64,000 nt of DNA from Bradyrhizobium vignae (GTDB taxonomy: Bacteria; Pseudomonadota; Alphaproteobacteria; Rhizobiales; Xanthobacteraceae): the NCBI RefSeq assembly GCF_004114425.1, contig NZ_RDQF01000002.1, forward strand, positions 124,001-188,000, given 5' to 3'. The notes under the pieces were generated by a model. That model ran no database searches, was not told where the DNA came from, and was given only the letters and a program-made list of their open reading frames with translations. The first letter of the stretch is position 1. Each line of letters begins with the position of its first letter. Position numbers and translations under genes: made by a program. This document shows, piece after piece, positions 37,156 to 45,904 of the stretch.

Positions 37156-38313
37156 CTACCTGAGGCCCAGGCCACGTGCGATGATGCCCCTCAGGATCTC
37201 GGTAGTGCCGCCCTGGATCGTTACCTTTGGCGCGATCTTCAGGTAGAATGCTAACTTCTCGTCAAATGTGACGTTGGGCCCGGTCTCGTGAGCGACGAGT
37301 GCGGCCAAGTCGCGAGCACGATGCGGCAAGCCCTGCTCCCAGACCGTGCCCACATCTTTGACGATGGCTGCTTCGACGACAGGCTCGCGCCCTGCCTCCA
37401 ACATGCCGGCGACCGATACCGACATCCGACGCAAGGTGTGCAGCTCGGCCACGAGACGGCCAATCCCTGCTACGACCGTAGCGGGCGGCTGCGTGCCAAC
37501 TGCGTCGACGAGCTCGCTGAGGGCTCCGTACGTCTCCAAGAATCGTTCTGGACCACTACGCTCATAGGCCAATTCGCTGGTCGCCTGTTTCCAGGCGCCG
37601 TCGATCTCTCCTATCGTATGATCGTCCGGAATAATGACGTCGTCGAACACGACCTCATTAAACTCCTTCTGGCCGCTCATCTGGCCAATGGGATTGCAGC
37701 TCACACCGGGAGCTTTCATATTGACCAGGAATGACGTCAGCCCGTGCCGCCGATTCTCTCTCGTAGAGGCAGATGTGCGGAACAGTCCGATCATGTAGTC
37801 TGAGTTGTGAGCGTTGCTCGTCCAGATTTTAGTTCCGTTGATCCTCCACCCGTGATCGACGCGAGTCGCCTTGGTGCTAGCCGCAAACAAGTCGGAGCCA
37901 GAATTCGGCTCGCTCATGCCAATGCAAAAGCAGATCTCACCGCGGACAATTGCTGGAAGTATCTTGCGCTTGATAGCCTCACTCGCGTATCGGATCAGCG
38001 TTGGCCCGCTTTGACGATCGGCAACAAAAAAATGGCGGGTCGGTGCATTGGCGACGCGCATTTCCTCCGTCACGACATAGCGCTCAAGAAAACTCCGCTC
38101 TTGCCCTCCGTATTGCTTGGGCCACGTCATTCCAATCCAGCCCCGCGCCCCAACGCGCTTGCTGAACTCTTTGGCAGTCGAGGACCCGCTCTCTGGATCA
38201 CGCGGATCGAACGTCCCCGCCGCAACCTCTGCGGCCAGAAACTCACGAACTTCATGACGGAGTTCATTGCAGCGCGGGGGAAGGCGGACCGGATCAAACC
38301 GCAATTCAAGCAT
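37156..38313 (-). CDS. Acyl-CoA dehydrogenase, large subunit of a probable heteromeric pair
   Basis: A 385-residue FadE-like flavoprotein: GWIGMTWPKQYGGQ, ICFCIGMSEPNSGSDLFAA, INGTKIWTSNAHNSDYMIGL and the C-terminal IQGGTTEILRGIIARGLGLR. The position that carries the catalytic Glu in ordinary ACADs (YEGT) is Gly here (QGGT). This is typical of one subunit of alpha2beta2 ACADs from actinobacterial steroid degradation, where the base sits elsewhere; AYERSGPERF is a candidate. The short ACAD gene lies 16 bases upstream. It probably acts on a bulky acyl-CoA. Confidence 0.9.
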   Translation of the reverse strand: MLELRFDPVRLPPRCNELRHEVREFLAAEVAAGTFDPRDPESGSSTAKEFSKRVGARGWIGMTWPKQYGGQERSFLERYVVTEEMRVANAPTRHFFVADRQSGPTLIRYASEAIKRKILPAIVRGEICFCIGMSEPNSGSDLFAASTKATRVDHGWRINGTKIWTSNAHNSDYMIGLFRTSASTRENRRHGLTSFLVNMKAPGVSCNPIGQMSGQKEFNEVVFDDVIIPDDHTIGEIDGAWKQATSELAYERSGPERFLETYGALSELVDAVGTQPPATVVAGIGRLVAELHTLRRMSVSVAGMLEAGREPVVEAAIVKDVGTVWEQGLPHRARDLAALVAHETGPNVTFDEKLAFYLKIAPKVTIQGGTTEILRGIIARGLGLR

Positions 38314-38329
38314 ATCGAGTTCTCCCCGC

Positions 38330-39394
38330 TCAACGCGAAGCTAGAAGCGGCCACAGTCCTCGCGCGCCAACGCGAGCCACCATCGAGCCGAGCTCCGTGC
38401 TCCAAAACACTTCATTTCCGAAGTCATCTCGCCAGCTGAGCGCACGTAAACTGAAGCGGTGGAGCACATGTTCGTCGGTAAAGCCGATGGCGCCATGCAC
38501 CTGGTGCGCGATCGCCGCGCCAACCTCAGCGGCCTGCCCACAGCGGATCTTCGCCGCCGAAATCTCCAGGATTGAGGCATCGCTCGCTAGGCCCTCATGT
38601 AAGATGGCGTCGGCAGCCGAGACGGCAGCAGCGACCGATGCCGCCACTTCGCCTCCGAGTTTCGCAAGGTTGTGCTGAACGGCTTGAAATTGCCCAATCG
38701 GCTTTCCGAACGCAATTCGCTCTGTGGCGTAGCGAACCGAAATTTCCAGCATTCGCTCGAGTGCTCCAGCAATCTGTTGAGCGCGAACCGCGGCTCCCAT
38801 TCTCAATACAGCGGCATGGTTGAGGCCGGCCGGAGCTTTTGCATAGGCCAATGGGAAGACGCCGTCGAAGTCGATCGAAGCTCTGAGCTCGCCCGCAAGA
38901 TTCGGTCTCCCATTGATCCGACAATCGGTGGTCCTCACGAGAGCCACATGCGGCCCCTCGTTCGAAGCAACGAGAACAGCCAAACGCTCGATCTCTGTCG
39001 CAATGGCGACGCAAGTCGCTTTGCCTGCCAGCCGCCCATCCCTTCCAACTAGGATCTGGTCGTGCGGGCCGGATGGCACAATGCTTGCCGCCTCAGGGGG
39101 CGGAGTAATGCCAGCTTGCGCGAGCATCCATGCTCCGAGCATGGCTTCTGCGAGCGGCAAAGCCAACGCCACGCGTCCTGACGCCCGCAATATGGCGAAG
39201 CCTTCATCCAGCGGAACATCGGGGCCACCGAGCACTTCCGGCACCCATGCCAGTGGGAGACCCGTTTCCAGGAGAGCGGCCCAAGCTGGCGCGCGCCAGG
39301 AGTCGTTGCGCAACTGGATGACCGATTGGGGATCGGCCAGATCAGCGAAAACCCTTTCTGCGGTCGCAACGACGTAACTCTCCTGCTCAGGCAT
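38330..39394 (-). CDS. Acyl-CoA dehydrogenase, small subunit of a probable heteromeric pair
   Basis: A 354-residue ACAD-like protein, shorter than the normal 380-400. The N-terminal domain is divergent (LPLAWVPEVLGGPDVPLDEG) and the TEP-type flavin loop is not evident, while the C-terminal helical bundle is clear: RIAFGKPIGQFQAVQHNLAK, HQVHGAIGFTDEHVLHRFSL. This matches the small partner of heteromeric FadE pairs. It is the first gene of a minus-strand group (small ACAD, large ACAD, crotonase, quinone reductase) with an operator 202 bases upstream. Confidence 0.87.
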   Translation of the reverse strand: MPEQESYVVATAERVFADLADPQSVIQLRNDSWRAPAWAALLETGLPLAWVPEVLGGPDVPLDEGFAILRASGRVALALPLAEAMLGAWMLAQAGITPPPEAASIVPSGPHDQILVGRDGRLAGKATCVAIATEIERLAVLVASNEGPHVALVRTTDCRINGRPNLAGELRASIDFDGVFPLAYAKAPAGLNHAAVLRMGAAVRAQQIAGALERMLEISVRYATERIAFGKPIGQFQAVQHNLAKLGGEVAASVAAAVSAADAILHEGLASDASILEISAAKIRCGQAAEVGAAIAHQVHGAIGFTDEHVLHRFSLRALSWRDDFGNEVFWSTELGSMVARVGARGLWPLLASR

Positions 39395-39595
39395 GATGCA
39401 TCCTCAAATCGTATCCTTCTTCCTGGAACGAACACTCCTGACCGCGACGATCTGGCCGCTCCAGGGGCTGGCGAGACACCTTCCGGAATTCGCCTCATGT
39501 ACGATCGACCCCGTCGCCCACAGGTCCAATTCGTCGAGAGCAGTCCGAAGCCAGTTAGGTCCCCGGCGGAGACGAAACTTTCTTGGGCTCCAAAA

Positions 39596-39617
39596 ACTTG
39601 CTTGTCAACTAATAAGT
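39596..39617 (-). promoter_or_regulatory. TetR-type operator
   Basis: Half-sites ACTTGCT (perfect) and AATAAGT (5 of 7) with the 8-bp spacer. On the minus strand a TTGACA -35 lies inside the site, but the -10 at the usual distance is poor. It is 202 bases upstream of the small ACAD start. Confidence 0.8.
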
Positions 39618-39745
39618 TTGCGCAACAAGCTTTCTTCAGGATCGGAAGAGCCCCGACGCTTAGTTGCAAGCGCCCCAGCGGGCTGGAAACAATCTACTCG
39701 TCTCAGGCGCACGCAGATACAAACCCGCCATTCAAAAGCGGAAAT

Positions 39746-39780
39746 GGGGCGCTGACCATCGCCGAAAGAGCCAGCGCCCC
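39746..39780 (-). terminator. Stem-loop terminator candidate after the SDR gene
   Basis: Arms GGGGCGCTG (39746-39754) and CAGCGCCCC (39772-39780) pair perfectly over 9 bp. On the minus strand the hairpin comes 51 bases after the SDR stop and is followed by a T-rich stretch (ATTTCCGCTTTT). It would separate this operon from the ACAD operon promoter. Confidence 0.55.
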
Positions 39781-39830
39781 TTCGGGCCGCTTCCAATTGC
39801 TCTGCCCGAACAGAAGCAGGCGGCCGCGGA

Positions 39831-40571
39831 CTAACACCTCAACAATAGTCCACCATCCACCCGCAACCCGTGTCCGGTGACAAAACTGGCGTCCTCGGAT
39901 GCGAGGAAGAGCGCCGCCCGCGCGATGTCGATAGGTTGACCGAGGCGCTTTAGCGGAGATTTCCTCGACCATACTGCCGAGATTTCCGGATTAGAGAACG
40001 ACTTTTGAGTAAGGCCCGTCACAATCGCGCCGGGTTCAATATAGTTTGCGGTGATTCCGTGCTTTCCGAGTTCGAGTGCCAAGGTTCGAGTGAGTCCGCC
40101 AATGCCCGCCTTTGCAGCGCAATAGGCTGCATTGCCATAATCCGTCACCTCAGCCATCACAGATGCGATATTGATTATTCGCCCGGCGCCGGATCTCTTC
40201 AGGTGAGGGATTGCTGCTCGCGCGAGAAGAAACTGCGCGCGAAGATTAATCGAGTGCACGCGATCCCACTCCTCTTCCTTCATGTCTTCGACCAAAATCC
40301 GAAGCGATACCCCGGCATTGTTCATGAGAACGTCCAACCGGTCGAATCTATCTATGGCCGCGTCGATGATGCGACCTGGCGAGTCTGGTGCAGCGATGTC
40401 TGCTTCGAAAAGCCGAATCGCAGGATTAAACGATGCTGTGCCCTTCAAGTCCGATCCAGGACGATCAACGGCGAGCACCCGTGCACCATTTTCTGCAAAC
40501 AGCACTGCTGTCGCTCTCCCAATTCCCGATGCAGCGCCCGTCACAATCGTCGCCTTCCCATTCAGCCGCAT
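39831..40571 (-). CDS. SDR-family oxidoreductase
   Basis: A 246-residue classical SDR with TGAASGIGRATAVLFAENGA, VDRPGSD, NNAGVSL, NIASVMAEVTD for the catalytic Ser, YCAAK and the tail SFVTGHGLRVDGG. It starts 53 bases after the stop of the MDR-family oxidoreductase gene and ends that minus-strand group. A likely job is oxidation of a 3-hydroxyacyl-CoA or ring alcohol; sequence alone does not distinguish these. No damage is seen. Confidence 0.87.
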   Translation of the reverse strand: MRLNGKATIVTGAASGIGRATAVLFAENGARVLAVDRPGSDLKGTASFNPAIRLFEADIAAPDSPGRIIDAAIDRFDRLDVLMNNAGVSLRILVEDMKEEEWDRVHSINLRAQFLLARAAIPHLKRSGAGRIINIASVMAEVTDYGNAAYCAAKAGIGGLTRTLALELGKHGITANYIEPGAIVTGLTQKSFSNPEISAVWSRKSPLKRLGQPIDIARAALFLASEDASFVTGHGLRVDGGLLLRC

Positions 40572-40624
40572 TGAGCCCCCTGCATTCTTGTATTTAGACG
40601 CGAAACGGCATCACACGGAATCGC

Positions 40625-41598
40625 TTATTTCATGATCAATGCGACCCGGCCAACCGCTCTACGATCGGTCCGCAACTTCATCGCTTCTCGCCATCGTTCG
40701 AATGGGATTCGATGCGACACATGCGGGGAAATGGCGCCCGACTCGGCCAGTCGTGCCAGCGCGCGCCATCGAAACCCAGCATGTCTGGGAGCGCGCCGGA
40801 GCGCCTCGCCTGCGCGGATTCCGTGCAGGGTGGCGTTTTTCATCAGAATCAAGTTCGTCTTGGCCATTCCGATTCCCCCGACGAAGCCGACGACCAGAAT
40901 ACGCGCGCCGAAATTTATACAGCGTATCGACTCTTCGAAGACGCTCCCTCCGACAGGATCGAAGACCACATCGGCTCCGCGACCAGAAGTAAACTCCTTG
41001 ACTTGCTCCCGAAACGGTAGACCCGAGAGCAGAATCCGATCCGCCCCTCGGTCCTTAGCCACGGCGAGTTTTTCCGGTGTCGAGGCGACTGCGATGACCT
41101 GGGCACCATAAGCTTTTCCAAGTTCCACTGCCGCAAGACCGACGCCACCTGCAGCGCCGTGCACCAGCAAGGTTTCGCCAACTCTGAGGCGTGCCCGCTC
41201 TGCCAATCCGTAAAGGGCGGTGCCATAAGCCGTCAGGAATGTCGCGCCTTGTGCGTAGTCGAACCGTACTGGGAGAGGTCGGACGGCTTCGAGATCTGCC
41301 ACAATCTCTTCGGCAAACGTACCGAACTTGGATTTGACTATCACTTTGTCGCCGACGGACAGGCCTTTTACGTCTTTGCTCACTTCGATAACATCGCCCG
41401 CCGCTTCAAGACCGGGAACAAACGGCAAGGCGGGTTTGTGCTGATACCGCCCCGCAACGACGAGAATATCGGGATAGTTCAGACCGGCAGCCCGGACGCG
41501 AACCCGAACCTGGCGCCGATGTAGCGGTGCCGAGGCAACTTCCGCTAAGTCGAGTGCACTCGGGTCCCCAGGGCTCTGCAAATCAGCGCTCGCGGCAT
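40625..41598 (-). CDS. Zinc-less MDR/quinone-oxidoreductase-like protein with an N-terminal frameshift
   Basis: From about 41565 down, the frame encodes a normal NADPH:quinone oxidoreductase-type MDR: VRVRAAGLNYPDILVVAGRYQ, PFVPGLEAAGDVIEV, LVHGAAGGVGLAAVELGKAYGAQ and DVVFDPVGG. The best start is the ATG at 41598 behind AGGGGAGTGAG, encoding MPRALICRALG, but this frame is one base out. A run of four C (41566-41569, plus strand) would restore MPRALICRALGDPSALDL if it had five. Without that base, only a TTG at 41581 starts the main frame and the first beta-strand is lost. It may be a real mutation or a sequencing error. Confidence 0.8.
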
Positions 41599-41662
41599 CT
41601 CACTCCCCTGCCTCCCGGACGTGTTCACCCTCACACCTGGACGGCTAACGGTACTAGCGCGC

Positions 41663-41684
41663 ATTTGCTTGTCAAACACGAAGT
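41663..41684 (-). promoter_or_regulatory. TetR-type operator with promoter for the MDR gene
   Basis: Half-sites ATTTGCT (6 of 7) and ACGAAGT (5 of 7), 8-bp spacer. On the minus strand TTGACA, 16 bases, TACCGT reads towards the MDR start at 41598. The first half of the site covers the -35. Confidence 0.75.
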
Positions 41685-41739
41685 ATGTGTTGGCGCGCGG
41701 ACTTTGAGTTATTGCGCCCCCTCGCCGGCTGGTTTGCGA

Positions 41740-42732
41740 TCAACTCTGGCTCGGCGGCGCCCGCGATCTTGCCGTTTCGTATTCAAGCGTAGTCTTCATA
41801 ACGAGTTCCGAGACGGAGAGTATCTCGGCGACACCAGATACCGAGTGACCGGCACTCCAGATGTCCCGCCATGGTTTGGGGCGCTTCTCTCTTGCCAAGA
41901 CATCGAGGTCGTCAGAGACGTCGATCGGTCCCCGCAATGGCAAGTTAGAGGGATCTAAGCCCGCGGCCACAATCGACGGGGTCAGGACGCTCGTCTGCAG
42001 CCCGGTGAAGGCGGTGGTCGCCAGGATGTCATCCGCCGTGCTGTCGACGAGCATGCGTTTGTGGTTGTCGGAGGCCATGCTTTCGTGTGTCGCGATGAAT
42101 TTCGTTCCCATGTAGGCAAGGTCGCAACCAAGCGATTCTGCCGCCGCGATCGCAACTCCATCGCCGATACCGCCAGCGAGCACGAGAATGCCGCTATAGA
42201 ATGAGCGAACGGCCCGAACGAAAGCAAAGGGATTTAGCCATCCTGTCTGACCACCCGCGCCAGACGTCAGAAGGACCAATCCATCCGCCCCCGCCCGCGC
42301 CGCAAGCTCGGCATGCCGGATCGATGCAACATCCGCGAGGACTATCGCACCAGCCTCCTGGAGCTCTCGGAGGACCGCAGTGGGAGATCCAACAGACGTC
42401 ACGACAATCTGTGGCTTGTGGGCCACGAGCACAGTCAGATCTTCCCGGAGCCGCGTATTGGTACGATGAACGATGAGATTTGGACAAAGCGGAGCGGGTT
42501 TCCTACCGGTCTCTCCTTCGATCTTCTTCAGACGTTCTGCTATGATCGACAGCCATCCGTCCAGCTCTTCAGATGTCCTGCAGTTTGCAGTCGGAAACGC
42601 GCCGAGGACGCCATTCGCGCACGCGGCCGTGACCAGGTCGATCCCCGAGACGCGAAACATGGGCGCCGCGATTAACGGCAACGCCAGTCGCGACCGATAG
42701 CGGGCCAACCTGTCTGATGAAGCCGCTATCAT
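41740..42732 (-). CDS. Nitronate monooxygenase/2-nitropropane dioxygenase-family flavoprotein
   Basis: A 330-residue FMN TIM-barrel protein. It begins with LALPLIAAPMFRVSG, contains ADVASIRHAELAARAGADGLVLLTSGAGGQTGW and VLAGGIGDGVAIAAAESLGCDLAYMGTKF, the phosphate-binding region of this family. The family includes true nitronate oxidases and trans-2-enoyl-ACP reductase-like enzymes; in catabolic clusters the latter type of chemistry is plausible. Its ATG lies three bases past the stop of the CoA ligase gene, so both are co-translated. A second, diverged paralogue lies at 44827-45840. Confidence 0.88.
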   Translation of the reverse strand: MIAASSDRLARYRSRLALPLIAAPMFRVSGIDLVTAACANGVLGAFPTANCRTSEELDGWLSIIAERLKKIEGETGRKPAPLCPNLIVHRTNTRLREDLTVLVAHKPQIVVTSVGSPTAVLRELQEAGAIVLADVASIRHAELAARAGADGLVLLTSGAGGQTGWLNPFAFVRAVRSFYSGILVLAGGIGDGVAIAAAESLGCDLAYMGTKFIATHESMASDNHKRMLVDSTADDILATTAFTGLQTSVLTPSIVAAGLDPSNLPLRGPIDVSDDLDVLAREKRPKPWRDIWSAGHSVSGVAEILSVSELVMKTTLEYETARSRAPPSQS

Positions 42733-42735
42733 GTC

Positions 42736-44298
42736 TTACCCGACCATACGGTCGCGTCCGCTCCAGAACTTTGCACGCAATTGTTTCTTGTCCACCTTTC
42801 CCACGGCCGTCAATGGCAGTTCCTGCACGAAGTAGAGTTGCTTGGGCGCATGCGCCGAACCCTTACGAGCTTTAACCCGCGCGATCAGATCTTCGGCCTG
42901 CACATCCGCACCGTCACGCAGCACGACGGCAGCCGTGACTGACTCGCCCCAGCGCTCATCAGGGATTCCGAATACCGCCACTCGCGCGACGTCAGGGTGC
43001 TCGCCGAGCGCGTCCTCAACCTCGCGTGAAAAGATATTGAAGCCTCCGCTGACGATCATATCCTTCTTGCGGTCGAGGATAAACATGTAGCCCCGATCGT
43101 CGATTCGGCCGACATCTCCCGTATGAAGCCATCCTCCTTTTAACGCCTCCGCAGTGAGGTCAGGCTGCTTCCAATATTCGAGCAACACACCGGGAGAGCG
43201 AACGCAGATCTCGCCCTCTTGGCCGGTATCGACTTCGTGACCCACCTCGTCAAGGATTCGGACTTGGCAACCGGTGGCGGGGAAGCCGCACGAGGACAGC
43301 AGTTCGGGCTTTAGAGGATCATGATCACCTCGTCGCAATACCGAGATCGGATAACACTCGGTCTGCCCATAAAGCTGCGAAAAGACTGGACCGACGCGCT
43401 CCAGACATTCCGTCAAGCGCGCGGGGGACATTGCAGAAGCGCCGTACAAGACGAGCTCGAGCGACTTGAGTGCGGCTCGCTCAAGCGCGGGCTCGTCAAG
43501 CAGACGGTAGATCATCGTAGGAACCAGAAGAGCGAAGTTTATGTGTTCCCGAGCGATAGCGTCGAGGACCATCGGAGGCTCGAACCTGCTCTGCAGGTAC
43601 ACGGTTCCACCCCGAATCAACGTTGGCAGGATATTGCTGCCGGTTACATGACTGATGGGACCCACAGCGAGATATCGAGGCCGCTCTGGAATCTCGAAGT
43701 TGGCCAGTATGGACGAGGCGTATCCCCCCATATTGGCATGCTTGCGCACGGCTCCTTTTGCTTTGCCGGTGGTTCCTCCCGTGTAATTGATGGTCGCTAT
43801 GTCCCCCGGCTCGGCTAGTGCGCGAGGGGAACTCTGACCAGCGTCTTCTGCCAGATCGAGCAGGTTGCGCCCGTAATCCGCCGGTCCGAGCGTCAGAACC
43901 GCCTTGGTGCACGATGACGCCGCGGCGAGCTGGCCTCCCCGTTCACGAAAGGTCGCCGCATCGACAATAAGAATTTCGGCCTCTGCATCTTCGACCTGAA
44001 AAAGGTGGTCCTGCAGCGAAGCCATGGGATGAAGCCAAAGCGTCGAGAGTCGCGCGCATTGAGCCGCTACCGCCGCACACCATGCATCCGCCCTGTTTGC
44101 AGAGAGCAGTGCTACTCGCGTTCCCGGTTTCAAGCCGAGGCGAAAGAACAGGTGCTGCATGCGCCCGATCAGTTCGTACGTTCCACGGTAAGTCAATGCA
44201 CCGCCAGACCAAACAAATGCAGTGCGAGATGGGTAGCGGCCCAGCGCTGTGAGCGTCTGGTCACATAGACTGGCAAAAAGACGAATGGTTGCGGACAC
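42736..44298 (-). CDS. AMP-forming acyl-CoA synthetase
   Basis: A 520-residue ANL-superfamily ligase that activates a carboxylic acid to its CoA thioester through an acyl-adenylate. Motifs: P-loop YTGGTTGKAKGAVRKH, YGQTECYP, GGWLHTGDVGRIDDRGYMFI and DRKKDMIVSGGFNIFSREVE, and the catalytic Lys region LTAVGKVDKKQLR near the C-terminus. It forms a two-gene unit with the nitronate-monooxygenase-like gene. No operator copy is visible in the 416 bases before the upstream terminator. Substrate probably a medium, branched or cyclic acid. Confidence 0.93.
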   Translation of the reverse strand: MSATIRLFASLCDQTLTALGRYPSRTAFVWSGGALTYRGTYELIGRMQHLFFRLGLKPGTRVALLSANRADAWCAAVAAQCARLSTLWLHPMASLQDHLFQVEDAEAEILIVDAATFRERGGQLAAASSCTKAVLTLGPADYGRNLLDLAEDAGQSSPRALAEPGDIATINYTGGTTGKAKGAVRKHANMGGYASSILANFEIPERPRYLAVGPISHVTGSNILPTLIRGGTVYLQSRFEPPMVLDAIAREHINFALLVPTMIYRLLDEPALERAALKSLELVLYGASAMSPARLTECLERVGPVFSQLYGQTECYPISVLRRGDHDPLKPELLSSCGFPATGCQVRILDEVGHEVDTGQEGEICVRSPGVLLEYWKQPDLTAEALKGGWLHTGDVGRIDDRGYMFILDRKKDMIVSGGFNIFSREVEDALGEHPDVARVAVFGIPDERWGESVTAAVVLRDGADVQAEDLIARVKARKGSAHAPKQLYFVQELPLTAVGKVDKKQLRAKFWSGRDRMVG

Positions 44299-44714
44299 GC
44301 TTGATCCTCCAGCACTTCATTAAAAGAGCTATCAGGCAAAGAACGTTCAATTTGTCGAACAGCAGTCGCCCTTCGAAGCCAGCACAATCTGACTGATCGT
44401 CAATGGATTGCTTGCTCTGGGCTCCCTGCAGCAATTGCTCCTTCTCTCCGCCGCGACTAGTCGGTTCATTCACGTCCCCGATACATCATTATTTGACTTG
44501 CCGCTGAGCGAGATGGAGAACGAACTGGCCGACGTGGCACGTTCGGCAAAGACGCAATCCGCCAGCTTCTCATCTATCGGTGTCGATTGGCTGCCAGCAT
44601 CGCACGCTCATCCAATTCCGCTTGCACAGTTCGGCGGCGCTCGATCGAAATAGACAAACGCGACGGTTGGATCCGAATGGCTGCGAGCGCCTTAAGATCA
44701 GCCGACGCGCAGAG
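44299..44714. other. Non-coding region upstream of the CoA ligase
   Basis: No supported gene. The ligase promoter should be here, since a terminator closes the upstream unit. A poor operator-like match near 44496 fails in its right arm and I do not count it. Confidence 0.5.
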
Positions 44715-44756
44715 AAAAAAAGCGGCTTCGTTGACCGTAGATCAAACGAGGCCGCT
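44715..44756 (-). terminator. Strong rho-independent terminator
   Basis: A 12-bp stem (44721-44732 with 44745-44756, one G-U pair) encloses a 12-base loop and on the minus strand is followed by seven T. It lies 70 bases downstream of the second nitronate-monooxygenase-like gene and would end that transcript. Confidence 0.85.
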
Positions 44757-44826
44757 AAGGTTGCCACCGCCTCGGGAGTTGTCGGCGCTGGCGTAATAGC
44801 TTGGTGGCGACGTCCTCAGGCCCAGC

Positions 44827-45840
44827 TCAGGCAGGTTCCAAGTTGGCAGCCAATTTGGTCGACTTGCCGCCGAAGAAACCCTCGAGACGCTGACGCACCA
44901 AGCGCTCCGCATCGGTCATGATCCGATCGACCAGCTCTTTGACGCTAGGGATGTCGTGGATCAAGCCTGCAACCATGCCGCAGCTCCATACCCCTCGGTC
45001 CACCAACCCCTCGAGCATCACCTTAGGATAAACTCCTCCGACATGCTCGTGAAGCTCTTCAATCGTGACAGCGCCCTGCTTCTCTCTCTCAATCTCAAGA
45101 ACTATGTCGGCGGCCTTGTTCTTCAACACCCGTACGGAATTCCTCAACGGCCGCATGACGAGTCGCGTGTCGAGCTCGCTGGCAGCGAGCAGCGCCTGTT
45201 TCACATTGTCGTGGATTGGCGCTTCTTTCGTGGCCATAAACCGCGTACCCATGTTTATCCCGTCAGCACCCAGCGCGAGCGCTGCTACGAGGCTGCGGGC
45301 GTCCGCCATTCCGCCGGATGCAATAAATGGGATCTTCAATTCATCCGCGGCCCTTGGCAGCAGAATCATATTTGGTATGTCGTCCTCGCCAGGGTGTCCT
45401 CCGCATTCGAAACCATCGACGCTAACAGCGTCACAGCCGAGCTTTTCGGCTTTCAAAGAGTGTCGTACGGAAGTGCACTTGTGAATTACGACGGTGTTCG
45501 CCGATTTCAGTGCGGGGATATAACGTTCCGGATTGCTCCCAGCCGTCTCGACGATCTTGACGCCGCCGTCGATGATCGCACTGATGTATTCCATGTAAGG
45601 CGGAGGATTGAATGATGGCAGGAACGACATGTTGACGCCGAACGGCTTGTCCGTCATTCCCCGGCATCGAGCGATTTCTTTTGCCAGCAGGTCTGGCGTC
45701 TTTTGGGTAAGACCGGTGATGATCCCTAGGCCACCCGCATTCGAGACTGCTGCAGCGAGTTCGGCAAATCCTACGTAATGCATCCCTCCCTGCACGATGG
45801 GATGTTCGATGCCCAGCAGTTCCGTGATTCTGGTTTTCAT
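44827..45840 (-). CDS. Nitronate monooxygenase-family flavoprotein
   Basis: A 337-residue FMN protein beginning TRITELLGIEHPIVQGGMHYV, with GVNMSFLP, VHKCTS-type strand VIHKCTSVRHSLKAEKLGC, FECGGHPGEDDIPN (the His is the proposed catalytic residue in family members), IPFIASGGMADARSL and GADGINMGTRFMATKE. The C-terminus carries an insertion (HEHVGGVYPKVMLEGLVDRG) typical of a subgroup common in lipid and steroid degraders. It is transcribed alone between an operator (45883) and a strong terminator (44715). A true nitronate substrate is not implied. Confidence 0.9.
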   Translation of the reverse strand: MKTRITELLGIEHPIVQGGMHYVGFAELAAAVSNAGGLGIITGLTQKTPDLLAKEIARCRGMTDKPFGVNMSFLPSFNPPPYMEYISAIIDGGVKIVETAGSNPERYIPALKSANTVVIHKCTSVRHSLKAEKLGCDAVSVDGFECGGHPGEDDIPNMILLPRAADELKIPFIASGGMADARSLVAALALGADGINMGTRFMATKEAPIHDNVKQALLAASELDTRLVMRPLRNSVRVLKNKAADIVLEIEREKQGAVTIEELHEHVGGVYPKVMLEGLVDRGVWSCGMVAGLIHDIPSVKELVDRIMTDAERLVRQRLEGFFGGKSTKLAANLEPA

Positions 45841-45882
45841 CGTTCCTCTGCAAAAGTAGGCGTGTTTCCAAAGAGCATATCC

Positions 45883-45904
45883 ACTTGTTAGCGACTAAGC
45901 AAGC
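45883..45904 (-). promoter_or_regulatory. TetR-type operator
   Basis: Half-sites ACTTGTT and AGCAAGC (6 of 7 each), 8-bp spacer, 43 bases upstream of the flavoprotein start. On the minus strand TTGCTT, 17 bases, TATGCT forms a promoter whose -35 lies in the site. Confidence 0.78.

Larger units (their letters stand above)
39395..39830. other. Intergenic region with operator and terminator
   Basis: It holds the operator at 39596-39617, which serves the ACAD operon, and a stem-loop at 39746-39780 behind the SDR gene. The remaining sequence shows no gene I can support. Confidence 0.6.

Noticed and set aside
44496..44517. Possible extra operator copy upstream of the CoA ligase at 42736
   Set aside because: The left arm matches 6 of 7 but the right arm only about 3 of 7; too weak beside the 12 accepted sites.
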